From assembly GCF_900996235.1 (NCBI RefSeq), contig NZ_CAAJGM010000252.1, forward strand, positions 62,001 to 126,000: DNA of 64,000 nt. Direction: 5' to 3'. Below the pieces are notes generated by a model that did not search any database, was not told the DNA's origin, and saw only the letters and a list, made by a program, of their open reading frames with translations. This DNA comes from Paraburkholderia sp. BCC1885. GTDB lineage: Bacteria; Pseudomonadota; Gammaproteobacteria; Burkholderiales; Burkholderiaceae. Positions 47,123-58,254 of this stretch are shown here, in pieces; position 1 is the stretch's first letter; each line of letters opens with the position of its first letter. The translations under genes and the position numbers were made by a program.

Positions 47123-48724
47123 ATGGCGAACCCGCTTTCATCGTCGCAGTTACCGCAGGGCGTGGACATCACGGCCAGGATCGAGCCCGGCTACGAAACC
47201 ATCCTGACCCGCGAGGCGCTCGAATTCGTCGCCGCGTTGCATCGCGCGTTCGAGCCGCGCCGCCAGGCGCTGCTGAAAGCGCGTGTCGAGCGCACGAAGC
47301 GTCTCGACGCCGGCGAGCGTCCCGACTTCCTCGTCGAGACCAGAAGCATCCGTGCCGGCGACTGGAAAATCGCGCCGCTGCCGCAGGACCTGCAGTGCCG
47401 CCGCGTCGAAATCACCGGCCCGGTCGAGCGCAAAATGATCATCAACGCGCTGAATTCCGGCGCGGATTCGTATATGACGGACTTCGAAGATTCGAACGCG
47501 CCGAGCTGGAACAACCAGATCACCGGCCACATCAATCTGAAGGATGCCGTGCGCCGCACCATCTCGCTCGAACAGAACGGCAAGTCGTACCGGCTGAACG
47601 ACAAGGTCGCCACACTGATCGTGCGCCCGCGCGGCTGGCACCTCGACGAAAAGCATGTGACGGTGGACTGCCAGCGTGTCTCCGGCGGCATCTTCGATTT
47701 CGCGCTCTACCTGTTCCACAACGCGCAGGAACTGCTCGCGCGCGGCTCGGGCCCCTACTTCTATCTGCCGAAGATGGAGAGCCATCTGGAAGCGCGTCTG
47801 TGGAACGACATTTTTGTCGCCGCGCAGGAAGCGCTCGGCATACCGCGCGGCACGATCCGCGCCACGGTGCTGATCGAAACGATCCTCGCCGCATTCGAAA
47901 TGGACGAAATTCTCTACGAGCTGCGCGAACATAGCTCGGGCCTGAATGCCGGCCGCTGGGACTATATCTTCTCGGCCATCAAGAAGTTCAAAACGGACAA
48001 GGATTTCTGCCTCGCCGACCGCTCGCAGATCACCATGACCTCGCCCTTCATGCGCGCTTACGCGCTACTGTTGCTGAAGACCTGCCATCATCGCAACGCG
48101 CCGGCCATCGGCGGCATGAGCGCGCTGATTCCGATCAAGAACGATCCGGCCGCGAATGACAAAGCCATGGGCGGCGTGCGCTCGGACAAGGCACGCGATG
48201 CGGGCGACGGTTACGACGGCGGCTGGGTCGCGCATCCGGGTCTCGTGCCCATCGCGATGGAAGAGTTCGTCAAGGTACTGGGCCGCGAGCCGAACCAGAT
48301 CGGCAAGCAACGCGCTGACGTCGAAGTGAGCGCGCATGACCTGATGGATTTTCGCCCGGAAGCGCCGATCACCGAAGCCGGTCTGCGCAACAATATCAAC
48401 GTCGGGATTCACTACCTGGGTTCGTGGCTGGCGGGTAACGGCTGCGTGCCGATTCACAACCTGATGGAAGACGCCGCCACCGCGGAAATTTCGCGCTCGC
48501 AGGTATGGCAATGGATCCGCTCGCCGAAGGGCGCGCTCGACGACGGCCGCAAGGTCACCGCGGAACTGGTGCGCGAATTGTCGAAGCAGGAACTGGCGAA
48601 GGTCAAAGAGGCGGTAAGCGGCGATACCCGGCCGTATGATCGTGCGGCAGAAATCTTCGAGGAGATGTCTACTTCGGAGCAGTTCACGGACTTTCTGACG
48701 CTGCCGCTTTATGAGGAGATCTGA
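47123..48724 (+). CDS. aceB: Malate synthase A
   Basis: The protein is 533 aa, the malate synthase A length. Family motifs include TDFEDSNAPSWNN, LIVRPRGWHLDEKHV, KMESHLEARLWNDIF and GRWDYIFSAIKKF, plus the C-terminal HNLMEDAATAEISRSQVWQWI. It condenses glyoxylate with acetyl-CoA to malate and completes the glyoxylate shunt with AceA. AAGGAG lies just before the ATG at 47123; the longer frame from 46994 is rejected. A terminator follows. Confidence 0.98.
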   Translation: MANPLSSSQLPQGVDITARIEPGYETILTREALEFVAALHRAFEPRRQALLKARVERTKRLDAGERPDFLVETRSIRAGDWKIAPLPQDLQCRRVEITGPVERKMIINALNSGADSYMTDFEDSNAPSWNNQITGHINLKDAVRRTISLEQNGKSYRLNDKVATLIVRPRGWHLDEKHVTVDCQRVSGGIFDFALYLFHNAQELLARGSGPYFYLPKMESHLEARLWNDIFVAAQEALGIPRGTIRATVLIETILAAFEMDEILYELREHSSGLNAGRWDYIFSAIKKFKTDKDFCLADRSQITMTSPFMRAYALLLLKTCHHRNAPAIGGMSALIPIKNDPAANDKAMGGVRSDKARDAGDGYDGGWVAHPGLVPIAMEEFVKVLGREPNQIGKQRADVEVSAHDLMDFRPEAPITEAGLRNNINVGIHYLGSWLAGNGCVPIHNLMEDAATAEISRSQVWQWIRSPKGALDDGRKVTAELVRELSKQELAKVKEAVSGDTRPYDRAAEIFEEMSTSEQFTDFLTLPLYEEI

Positions 48725-48787
48725 GGCGCGGCGTCAGGTGACTTCACACCCGGCGTTGGCAGCGGCTTCACCAGGCTGACCGACCGG

Positions 48788-48824
48788 ACAGCCCGGCAGG
48801 CTCAGGCTTGCCGGGCTGTCTTTT
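48788..48824 (+). terminator. Rho-independent terminator after aceB
   Basis: An 11-bp perfect stem ACAGCCCGGCA / TGCCGGGCTGT (48788-48798 and 48809-48819) with a 10-base loop is followed by CTTTTA. It lies between the convergent aceB and glutamylcyclotransferase genes. Confidence 0.85.
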
Positions 48825-48876
48825 ATGGCCGCGCGCGGCATCTGGCTTACGTGTCCGCCTGGGTCTATCCGGCACG

Positions 48877-49284
48877 CTATCGCGCATGCAGGCGGCGGTA
48901 GGCGACCCAGTCGCCCGAACGGATCTCGGGCAGTCCCCTCACCGCGCTTTTCGTCACCGGATAGAAGCGGCAAACCATGGCGCGGCCGTCCACCTCGACC
49001 GTCACCTCGCGGGCCACGAACAGCCCCTCGACGCCAGGATAGACCTCCTCGATCTCATCGAGCACGGCAACGAGTGCCGGATCGATTTCATAGACGTCAC
49101 CGTGGACCAGCGGCCCCGCCTCGTCGGGCACGAGGCCCGGATAGCGGCCGAAATCGAACAGACGGCCGCGCATGGTGGCCTGGCCCAGCAGGGTCGGCGG
49201 CGCGATCTGGTGGCGCGCGGCGGCTTCGCTGATATCGTTGATCTCGCCGGCCCGCAGGGTGCCGTAGATGAAAACCTTCTGCAT
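48877..49284 (-). CDS. Gamma-glutamylcyclotransferase-like (AIG2 family) protein
   Basis: The protein is 135 aa from the ATG at 49282-49284. The start QKVFIYGTLRAGEIN carries the YGTLR substrate-binding motif. ALVAVLDEIEEVYPGVEGLFVAREVTVEV contains the conserved glutamate. The group cleaves gamma-glutamyl-amines or related compounds. A longer in-frame start at 49306-49308 is possible. Substrate unknown. Confidence 0.85.
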   Translation of the reverse strand: MQKVFIYGTLRAGEINDISEAAARHQIAPPTLLGQATMRGRLFDFGRYPGLVPDEAGPLVHGDVYEIDPALVAVLDEIEEVYPGVEGLFVAREVTVEVDGRAMVCRFYPVTKSAVRGLPEIRSGDWVAYRRLHAR

Positions 49285-49462
49285 CGGATAGGGTCCTCTC
49301 CGTCTCATGAATATGGCTGGCACGGACGCATTATGCCCGGCGTCATCGTGGCAAACGATGTGCAAAAAAACCGCCGCGCACGACGGGTTCCGGTGGTGCG
49401 CAACTCAACGTCCTACAATGGGAACCCCCGCCCCGTTCAAGGTTCCGCCAGGTGTTCACATC

Positions 49463-50344
49463 ATGAACCGGTCCGCCCCTGCCGTACCCCTCGCGCCCGT
49501 CGGGCACGAAGCGCCTGATGCGCCCATCGCGCCTTTCACGCAGGTCGAATTCTCAGACCTGCCGCCGGAGTTCGCGCCCACCGGCACGCATCCGATCCGC
49601 GTGCGCTCCCGCCCCATGCCGCCCGGCGTGCGGATTGCCCGGCACACGCACGCATGGGCGCAGGTGGCCTACGCCTCGCGCGGCGTGCTGCGCGTCGGCA
49701 CGCTCGGCACCACGTGGATGGTGCCGCCTTCGCGCGCCATCTGGGTGCCGCCGCACGTGACGCACGAGGTGGTGATCGTCGAGGAAGCGTTTCTGCGCAC
49801 GCTGTATATCGACGAAAACGCCGTACCGCAGGGGCTCGATGCGCCCCGGGTGGTCGAAGTGTCGAACCTGTTGCGCGAGGTGATCGCCGCCCTCGACACG
49901 GCTGGTCTCTCCGCTGCCCGCGAACAGCTGCTCGGGTCGCTCGCACTCGATGAACTGACCCGTTCGGAGCCGCTGCCCCTGTCGGTGCCGATGCCCAACG
50001 AGAAGCGCCTGCGGGCGCTGTGCGAAGCCGTGATCGCGGACCCCGCCAATACGGATTCGCTCGAACAGTGGGCCGCGAGTGTCGGCGCCAGCACGCGGAC
50101 CATCGCCCGTCTGTTTCGCCAGGAACTGGGTGTGAGTTTTTCGCAATGGCGTCAGCAGGCGCTGCTGGCACGCGCCATTCCGTTGCTGAGCCAGGGACGG
50201 CCACTGGCGCACGTCGCACTGGAGTTGGGCTATCAAAGCCAGAGCGCGTTTTCGGCCATGTTCCGGCGGGCCTTCGGCAAGAGCCCGCGCGCCTTTATCG
50301 AACGCGGGCCGGAACGTCGTGAAGGTGAAGACCTCGCGGCTTAA
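49463..50344 (+). CDS. AraC-family transcriptional regulator with cupin domain
   Basis: The protein is 293 aa. The N-terminal cupin (ARHTHAWAQVAYASRGVLRVGT...WVPPHVTHEV) is followed by two helix-turn-helix motifs in the C-terminal 100 residues (LEQWAASVGASTRTIARLFRQELG; LAHVALELGYQSQSAFSAMFRRAFGKSPRAF). The start is chosen at 49463, just before the cupin, with AGGTG about 9 bases upstream. The gene is convergent with the GNAT gene, and their stop codons overlap. Confidence 0.9.
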   Translation: MNRSAPAVPLAPVGHEAPDAPIAPFTQVEFSDLPPEFAPTGTHPIRVRSRPMPPGVRIARHTHAWAQVAYASRGVLRVGTLGTTWMVPPSRAIWVPPHVTHEVVIVEEAFLRTLYIDENAVPQGLDAPRVVEVSNLLREVIAALDTAGLSAAREQLLGSLALDELTRSEPLPLSVPMPNEKRLRALCEAVIADPANTDSLEQWAASVGASTRTIARLFRQELGVSFSQWRQQALLARAIPLLSQGRPLAHVALELGYQSQSAFSAMFRRAFGKSPRAFIERGPERREGEDLAA

Positions 50345-50805
50345 ACGCGCCGCGCCAGATGCCGGATCGCACCGAGCTGCGCGAGGCGCGGCCCGGCGAG
50401 CTTGTAACCCATGCGCAGATACAGCCGCGCCGCCGGATTATCGACAAACACGCGCAATTGCAGTTCGCGCAAACCACGCTCACGCGCCCATCGATGCGAT
50501 GTGTCGAGCAGATAGGTGCCGGCGCCGCGCCGCCGATAACCATCGGCAATCTGCACGTCGCGAATGTGCAGCGAATCGCCCTCTTCCGTAAGACGCAGCA
50601 CGCCCGCCGCGTTGCCGTCGATTTCGAGGATGTAATTCTCCGACTCGCGCCAGCTGCCGAGAAACAGATCGCTGCGCCAGACCAGATGGTGCCGGCGATA
50701 GTAGCCCTCCATGTTGCCGCGCGTCAGCGCTTCGGCGAACGCGAAGTCGTCCATGCTGGCTTTGCGCAACTGGAACGGCGACGGGGCATCGGTGGGAACG
50801 AACAT
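50341..50805 (-). CDS. GNAT-family N-acetyltransferase
   Basis: The protein is 154 aa. The acetyl-CoA loop is DVQIADGYRRRGAGTYLL, followed by LRVFVDNPAARLYLRMGYK, the standard C-terminal half. The N-terminal QLRKASMDDFAFAEALTRGNMEGYYRRHHLVW resembles a subgroup of small GNAT proteins. The target is unknown. The last base pairs overlap the stop of the AraC gene (shared TTAA). Confidence 0.9.
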   Translation of the reverse strand: MFVPTDAPSPFQLRKASMDDFAFAEALTRGNMEGYYRRHHLVWRSDLFLGSWRESENYILEIDGNAAGVLRLTEEGDSLHIRDVQIADGYRRRGAGTYLLDTSHRWARERGLRELQLRVFVDNPAARLYLRMGYKLAGPRLAQLGAIRHLARRV

Positions 50806-50891
50806 GACGCGGCGGGGAAATGGGTGGCCGGCTCAACGTTAAATCAGGCCGCGCAGGCTTGCAATGACTGTTTGTCCCAACGGCACCCCGA

Positions 50892-50942
50892 GCTAACGTT
50901 AGCCTTACAGGCGGCCTTGCAAATTCGACCGTATGCAAGGCC
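50892..50942. repeat. Two palindromes downstream of xylH
   Basis: GCTAACGTTAGC (50892-50903) is a perfect 12-bp palindrome. GGCCTTGCA (50913-50921) pairs with TGCAAGGCC (50934-50942). They lie beyond the end of the xyl operon on the minus strand and may stabilise or end its mRNA, but neither has a T-run. Confidence 0.4.
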
Positions 50943-50958
50943 GGCCACCCACACAATC

Positions 50959-52154
50959 TCAGCGCCGGTTCGACCCCGACACCACGTCGATCCATACCGC
51001 CAGCACCAGGATGCTGCCTTTGACGATCATCTGCCAGTACGCGTCCACGTCGAGCATCGACATGCCGTTGTCGAGACTGGCCATCACCAGCGCGCCGATC
51101 AATGCGCCGTAGACCGTGCCCGAACCGCCGCGCATCGACGTGCCGCCGATAAAGCACGCCGCGATCGCATCAAGCTCGCCCAACGATCCGGACGATGGCG
51201 AACCGGCCGCCAGCCGCGCCGTGTTGACAATGCCGCCGAACGCGCACATCAGGCCCATCAGCGCGAAAATCGCCAGCTTGACGCGGTTCGTGTTGACGCC
51301 CGAGAGGCGCGTCGCTTCGAGGTTCGAACCGACCGCGTAAATGCGCCGGCCGAACACGGTCTGCGTGGCGATCCACGTGAAGATGCCGAGCAAGGCGAGC
51401 AGCAACAGCACCGGCACCGGAATGCCGCCGTAACGGTCGAGCGTCGCCACGAAGCCGAACAGAATCACGCCCGCGCCGACGATTTTCGCCACGTCCTGCC
51501 AGACCGGCACCACGTTGAGTTGATAGCGTTGCCGGTTACGCCGCTGCCGCACGGTCAGCAGCGCCAGCAACACGAACAGCACCACGGCGAGCGTATCGCC
51601 GGCGTAGCGCGGCAAATATCCCTGGCCGAGAAAGACAAAACTGTCGGACACCGGTGCGATGGTCGAACCGCCCGTCACGCCGAGCAGAATGCCGCGATAC
51701 GCCAGCATGCCGCCGAGCCCGACGATAAACGACGGCACGCGCCGGTAGGTCGACCACCAGCCGTTGAACACGCCTACCAGCACGCCGAGCACCATCACGA
51801 CCGGCACGGTGACGCCGATCGGCCAGTGACGGTTGACGTCGAGTATCGCCGCCACGCCGCCGAGCAAGCCCAGCAGCGAGCCGACCGACAGATCGATTTC
51901 GCCCGCGATGATGACGAACACCATGCCGCACGCCAGCATGCCGGTGACCGACATCTGCCGCAGCAGGTTCGACAGATTGCGCGGCGTAATGAAGGCGCCG
52001 TCGGTGAGAAACGAAAAGAATGTCCAGATGACCGCGACCGCGATCAGCAGCGCGAGAATCTTGTAGCGCGCGAACAGTTGCTGCAGGCGTTGCGTGCCGC
52101 CGAACGAGCCGCGCGGCGCGGCATCTTTCGGATTGGGGGAAGTGACGTCGGGAG

Positions 52155-52158
<4 letters not shown>
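50959..52158 (-). CDS. xylH: D-xylose ABC transporter permease XylH
   Basis: The protein is 399 aa with about ten hydrophobic segments. Motifs of the sugar permease family include FVIIAGEIDLSVGSLLGLLGG, VPSFIVGLGGMLAYRGILLG and FGRRIYAVGSNLEATRLSGVN. It forms the membrane channel of the high-affinity xylose transporter with XylF and XylG. The ATG overlaps the xylG stop by 4 bases. It is the last gene of the xyl operon. Confidence 0.95.
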
Positions 52159-53714
<1,556 letters not shown>

Positions 53715-53795
53715 TCGCTTTTGCCTCGCTGCAAGGAACGCGGCGGCGCGGCTGCCCACACCACGCAACAGCCTGCCACCGCGCAAAACTTCCGC

Positions 53796-54824
53796 TTATT
53801 GGCTGGCGAGCTGAGCCTGGGTGTAAAAACCGTCTTTCACGACGACGTCCACGTTGCTTTTGGTCAGCAGCGTCGGTTGCAGCAGGACGGTGTCGACCTT
53901 CTTCTTGCCGTTGTCGTACTGCGCGTTAAAGCCCGGCTTCTCGCCCTTCGCCAGTTGCACGGCGAGCTTGGCCGCTTCGCCCGCGATCAGCTTGAGCGGC
54001 TTGTAGACCGTCATGGTCTGTGTACCGGCCACCACGCGCTTGACGGCAGCGAGGTCGGCGTCCTGACCCGAGATGGGTACCTTGCCGGCCATATGCTGCG
54101 CCGCCAGCGCCTGAATTGCGCCGCCCGCGGTGCCGTCGTTCGAGGCCACCACCGCATCGATCCTGTTGTTGTTCGCCGTCAACGCGTCTTCCATGATGCG
54201 CAGGGCCGTGGAAGCGCTCCACTCCGGCACCCATTGCTGGCCGACCACCTTGATGTCGCCCTTGTCGATGGCCGGCTGCAGCACCTTGAGCTGGCCCGCG
54301 CGCAGCATCTTCGCGTTGTTGTCGGTCGGCGCGCCGCCGAGCAGGAAGTAGTTGCCCTTCGGCTGCACGTTATAGACGCCTTGCGCCTGCAGTTCGCCGA
54401 CCTTTTCGTTGTCGAACGAGATGTAGGCGTCGACATCGGCATCCAGAATCAGGCGGTCATACGAGACGACCTTGATGCCCGCCTTGTGCGCTTCGGCCAC
54501 CACGTTGCCGAGCGTCTTCGAATTGAACGGCACGATCACGATGACGTCGACCCCGCGCGAGATCAGGTTTTCGATCTGCGAAATCTGCCGCTCTTCGCTG
54601 GCATCGGCCGATTGCACGGACACCTTGGCACCGAGTTTTTCCGCGGCGGCGACAAAATAGTCGCGATCGCGCGACCAGCGCTCGACGCGCAGATCGTCGA
54701 TACAGAAACCGATTTCCGGATGATCCTTGCTCGCGTGCGCAAGCGGCGCGGCGAGCGACAGGCTGGCGAGCACCGCTCCACACACGAGCGAACTCAGGAC
54801 GGAACGACGCGTTGCGAATTTCAT
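53796..54824 (-). CDS. xylF: D-xylose-binding periplasmic protein XylF
   Basis: The protein is 342 aa. A Sec signal peptide (MKFATRRSVLSSLVCGAVLASLSLAAPLAHA) ends with AHA. The mature part, with IGFCIDDLRVERWSRDRDYF and AEHKAG-type ribose-binding folds, matches XylF: Asp/Arg/Trp near the start contact xylose. GAGGAG precedes the ATG. The stop of xylB is 147 bases upstream, with a GCGCGGC/GCCGCGC stem between. Confidence 0.96.
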   Translation of the reverse strand: MKFATRRSVLSSLVCGAVLASLSLAAPLAHASKDHPEIGFCIDDLRVERWSRDRDYFVAAAEKLGAKVSVQSADASEERQISQIENLISRGVDVIVIVPFNSKTLGNVVAEAHKAGIKVVSYDRLILDADVDAYISFDNEKVGELQAQGVYNVQPKGNYFLLGGAPTDNNAKMLRAGQLKVLQPAIDKGDIKVVGQQWVPEWSASTALRIMEDALTANNNRIDAVVASNDGTAGGAIQALAAQHMAGKVPISGQDADLAAVKRVVAGTQTMTVYKPLKLIAGEAAKLAVQLAKGEKPGFNAQYDNGKKKVDTVLLQPTLLTKSNVDVVVKDGFYTQAQLASQ

Positions 54825-54970
54825 GTCTCACTCCTCTTCTGTTATAGCCGGCAATGCCGGATGAGCGGCCGGCGCGGCGACGCGCGCGGTCGACTGATTG
54901 ACAACCCTGGACTACCCCTGTTGCAGCGCGGCCAGAACAGCCGCGCGATGCGATTACTCTGACGACGACA

Positions 54971-56449
54971 CTAGGCGTGCCCGGCAAACACCGGTTCGAG
55001 CGCGCGATACAGCGCCTGAAACGTGGGACGCCGTTCATTGCCGTACCACGCGTGGCGCGCCATATCGGGCTCACGCACAGCGAGGATCTCCGGCGTGGGA
55101 CAGATTGCGTCGAGCGGCGCATTCGGTTCCAGCGCCAGATGCGCAAGCCGTGCCGCGCCCAGCGCCGGGCCGACTTCGCCGCCGGCGCGCAAGGTCAGTG
55201 GACGCCCGGCGATGTCCGCCAGCATCTGGGTCCAGTAGGCGCTGCGCGAGCCGCCGCCGATCACGGAAATCTCATCGGGCACGAGGCCGGCCGCGTGCAG
55301 TGCATCCATGCCGTCGAGCAGGCAGAAGCCCACGCCTTCGAGCGTGGCGTTGGCCATGTCGGCGCGATCGGTTTGCGGCGTCAGGCCGTAAAACACGCCC
55401 TTCGCGTTGACGTTGTTGTGCGGCGTGCGCTCGCCCGACAGATACGGCAGGAACCACGGCCGGCGATCGCGCGCTTCGGCTTGCGCATCGGCGAGCAGCG
55501 CGGCGACATCCGCGTAACCCGTTAGTTGTGCTGTGAAATCGAGGCAACCGGCGGCATTGAGCATCACCGACATCAGATGCCAGGTGTCCGGCAGCGCATG
55601 ACAAAAGCTGTGCACGGCCGAGGCGGGATTGGCAAGAAAACCGTCCGAGACGGCGAAATAAACACCCGAGGTGCCAAGCGAGAGCATCGCCTGCTTCGGC
55701 TTGACGATGCCCACGCCCACCGCGCCCGCCGCGTTGTCACCGCCGCCCGCCACCACCGGAATTTCGCCGAGGCCCCACTCGCGCGCGAGTTCGGCTTTGA
55801 GTGTGCCCGTGACGCGATTGCCTTCGAACACGCGCGGCATCTGCTCGCGCGACAAACCGCACGCCTCCAGCAAGGTCGCGCTGTAATCGCGCTGCGCCAC
55901 GTCGAGCCAGAGCGTGCCGGCGGCGTCCGATGGGTCGGTGGCGAAATCGCCCGTCAGCAGATAACGCAAATAATCCTTCGGCAGCAGCACATGCGCGATG
56001 CGTGCGAAGATTTCCGGCTCATGCTTGCGCACCCATAACAGCTTGGGCGCGGTGAAGCCCGGCATGGCCATGTTGCCCGCGATCTCGCGCAACTGCGGCA
56101 CCGCCGCTTCCAGTTCGCGGCACTCCACATCCGAGCGGCCGTCGTTCCACAGGATCGCCGGTCGCAAGACTTCGCCCCGCGCGTCGAGCAGGGTCGCGCC
56201 GTGCATCTGGCCGGTCAGGCCGAGTGCTTCGATCTGCGTCGCGCCAATGCCGGCCGCGCGGGCTTCGCCCAGCAGATCGGCGATGGCTGCTTTGGTGGCG
56301 CGCCACCAGTCTTGCGGCGCCTGTTCCGACCAGCGCGGTTGCGGCCGGCTAACCGTGAGCGCATGCGTGGCCGTGAAACGCACGCGGCCGTCGCGGTCGA
56401 GTAGCACCGCTTTGACGCCCGACGTGCCGAGGTCGATACCGATGAACAT
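54971..56449 (-). CDS. xylB: Xylulokinase
   Basis: This 492-aa FGGY kinase starts MFIGIDLGTSGVKAVLLD, the phosphate-1 motif. LTGQMHGATLLDARGEVLRPAILWNDGR is the xylulokinase substrate segment, and GVGFCLLDGMDALHAAG...ISVIGGGSRSAYWTQMLADI is the C-terminal FGGY signature region. It phosphorylates D-xylulose to enter the pentose phosphate pathway. The start at 56447-56449 has CGAGGATGGAGAC upstream; the longer in-frame extension is rejected. Confidence 0.97.
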   Translation of the reverse strand: MFIGIDLGTSGVKAVLLDRDGRVRFTATHALTVSRPQPRWSEQAPQDWWRATKAAIADLLGEARAAGIGATQIEALGLTGQMHGATLLDARGEVLRPAILWNDGRSDVECRELEAAVPQLREIAGNMAMPGFTAPKLLWVRKHEPEIFARIAHVLLPKDYLRYLLTGDFATDPSDAAGTLWLDVAQRDYSATLLEACGLSREQMPRVFEGNRVTGTLKAELAREWGLGEIPVVAGGGDNAAGAVGVGIVKPKQAMLSLGTSGVYFAVSDGFLANPASAVHSFCHALPDTWHLMSVMLNAAGCLDFTAQLTGYADVAALLADAQAEARDRRPWFLPYLSGERTPHNNVNAKGVFYGLTPQTDRADMANATLEGVGFCLLDGMDALHAAGLVPDEISVIGGGSRSAYWTQMLADIAGRPLTLRAGGEVGPALGAARLAHLALEPNAPLDAICPTPEILAVREPDMARHAWYGNERRPTFQALYRALEPVFAGHA

Positions 56450-56495
56450 GTCTCCATCCTCGTTCTGCGCTTGTGCGCGCTTCGCTCGCCCGTCT

Positions 56496-56523
56496 GCAAT
56501 CGCCGGGAATTGTCTGCGATTGC
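56496..56523. promoter_or_regulatory. Inverted repeat upstream of xylB
   Basis: Perfect arms GCAATCGC (56496-56503) and GCGATTGC (56516-56523) with a 12-base spacer lie 47 bases before the xylB ATG. The GCAAT core is shared with a palindrome between xylA and xylR, so both are candidate XylR sites. Confidence 0.4.
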
Positions 56524-56604
56524 GAAACTGGCCAGTCGTACTCACTTCCTTCCACGCCTGCCCGGCGCTGACCGGCACCGGCCAGGCGTTCCGCCCGGCA
56601 TGGC

Positions 56605-57927
56605 TTAGCGCAGACCGTAGATGGCCTGGTTCACCACGCTTTCGAGCCGTTCCTGCTGGCCGCTCGCGTGCTGCGGATTCAGGCCGCGGCCCAGCGCGTC
56701 GCCGGCCAGCGTCGAAAGCGAAAATCCGCCCGCGAGAATCTTGCGGCCGAATTCCGTCTCCCAGCCGGCGTAACGCTGACGCTTGAACTGTTCGAGCCGG
56801 TCGTTTTCGATCAGCACCGCAGCGCGTTCGACAGCCAGCGCGAGGTTATCGATTGCGCCGATATGGCCGTAGAACAGGTCTTCCGCGTCGACGCTCTGAC
56901 GGCGCACCTTCGAGTCGAAGTTCATGCCGCCGGTCGTGAAGCCGCCGTGCCTGATGATTTCGTAGAGCGCGAGCGTCAGTTCCTCGACGCTATTCGGGAA
57001 CTGGTCGGTGTCCCAGCCGTTTTGCGGATCGCCGCGATTGGCGTCGACACTGCCGAAGATACCAAGCGCAAACGCCGTGGCAATCTCGTGATGGAACGAG
57101 TGTCCCGCGAGCGTCGCATGATTGGCTTCGATGTTGACGCGGATCTCGTTCTGCAAGCCGTATTGCGTAAGAAAACCGTGCACGGCGGCGACGTCGTAAT
57201 CGTATTGATGCTTGGTCGGCTCCTGCGGCTTCGGCTCGATCAGCAGCGCGCCCTTGAAACCGATCTTGTGCTTGTGCTCGACCACCATGTTGAGAAAGCG
57301 CGCGAACTGTTCGCGCTCACGGCCAAGGTCGGTATTGAGCAGCGTGTCGTAGCCTTCGCGGCCGCCCCACAGCACGTAGTTCTCGCCGCCCAGACGATGA
57401 GTCGCATCGAGGGCATGCTGAACCTGCGTCGCGGCGAAGGCGAACACTTCAGGATCGGGACTCGTTGCGGCGCCGCCTGCATAACGCGGATGCGAAAACA
57501 GGTTCGCCGTGCCCCACAGCAGCTTGACGCCGCTGTCCTGCTGCTTGCGCGCCAGATAGTCGCTGATGCGGGCGAAGTTCTCGCTGTACGACTTCAGGCT
57601 GTCGCCTTCGGGCGCGACGTCGGTGTCGTGGAACGTATAGTAAGGTGTCCCGAGCTTTGAGAAAAACGCGAATGCCTCGTCGGCCTTCTGATGTGCGCGT
57701 TCCATCGCGTCGCCCGGCTGCTGCCACGGACGGTGGAACGTGCCCTGCCCGAAGATGTCGACGCCCGGCCACACGAAGGTATGCCAGTAGCATACGGCGA
57801 TGCGCAGATGCTCTTCGAGCGTCTTGCCCAGCACGCGCTTGCTGCGGTCGTAATGATGAAAGGCCAGTGGGTTGTCCGATTGCGGACCTTCGTAGCCGAT
57901 CTTGGGGATGTGTTCGAAGTAGGCCAT
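56605..57927 (-). CDS. xylA: Xylose isomerase
   Basis: The protein is 440 aa, the class II length. It contains YFEHIPKIGYEGPQSDNPLAF, the metal- and sugar-binding YVLWGGREGYDTLLNTD, LLIEPKPQEPTKHQYDYD, INIEANHATLAGHSFHHE-type residues, and DANRGDPQNGWDTDQF. It isomerises D-xylose to D-xylulose. I chose the ATG at 57925-57927, preceded by CGGAGACACGT. It begins the xylA-xylB-xylFGH series divergent from xylR. Confidence 0.98.
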   Translation of the reverse strand: MAYFEHIPKIGYEGPQSDNPLAFHHYDRSKRVLGKTLEEHLRIAVCYWHTFVWPGVDIFGQGTFHRPWQQPGDAMERAHQKADEAFAFFSKLGTPYYTFHDTDVAPEGDSLKSYSENFARISDYLARKQQDSGVKLLWGTANLFSHPRYAGGAATSPDPEVFAFAATQVQHALDATHRLGGENYVLWGGREGYDTLLNTDLGREREQFARFLNMVVEHKHKIGFKGALLIEPKPQEPTKHQYDYDVAAVHGFLTQYGLQNEIRVNIEANHATLAGHSFHHEIATAFALGIFGSVDANRGDPQNGWDTDQFPNSVEELTLALYEIIRHGGFTTGGMNFDSKVRRQSVDAEDLFYGHIGAIDNLALAVERAAVLIENDRLEQFKRQRYAGWETEFGRKILAGGFSLSTLAGDALGRGLNPQHASGQQERLESVVNQAIYGLR

Positions 57928-58254
57928 ACGTGTCTCCGTTTTATGTTGCAATGCAACCCGGGCGGCGTGGCGCCGGGTACGACAAGGTGACGCCATGCTG
58001 CCAGCGCGCGCCCTGTGCCCGCAATTGCGAAATTGCACAGCCTGGCTAATGTTTCTCACCGCTTGGGGCTTGTGAAGCGAGCACGCGGCGCAATCCCGGC
58101 CTAAAATAACCGGACGCTTAAAAAACCGGTGCGACGACAGCACCCTTCGCAACTACGTTGCACGGAACCGGAGGAAGCGCTAAAGCGCTCACTCCGGTCG
58201 ACAATGGAGACAGTGGCCCGCCGGCTTGAAGAAGCTCGCGTGCCATCCACCGTC
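57928..58254. promoter_or_regulatory. Divergent xylA / xylR control region
   Basis: These 327 bases separate xylA and xylR and should hold both promoters. Visible symmetric elements are TTGCAATGCAA (57946-57956), GCAATT-GCGA-AATTGC (58021-58036) and AGCGCTAAAGCGCT (about 58175-58188). The second is a strong candidate operator because AATTGC also occurs there as a direct repeat, like the arrangement of known XylR sites. Alternative xylR starts exist at 58129 and 58204. Confidence 0.5.
58021..58036. promoter_or_regulatory. Candidate XylR operator
   Basis: GCAATT-GCGA-AATTGC is a perfect 6-bp-arm palindrome about 95 bases upstream of the xylA ATG; AATTGC also repeats directly with an 8-base period. 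Activation from this position would fit an AraC-type regulator. This is an inference from symmetry and location. Confidence 0.4.
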
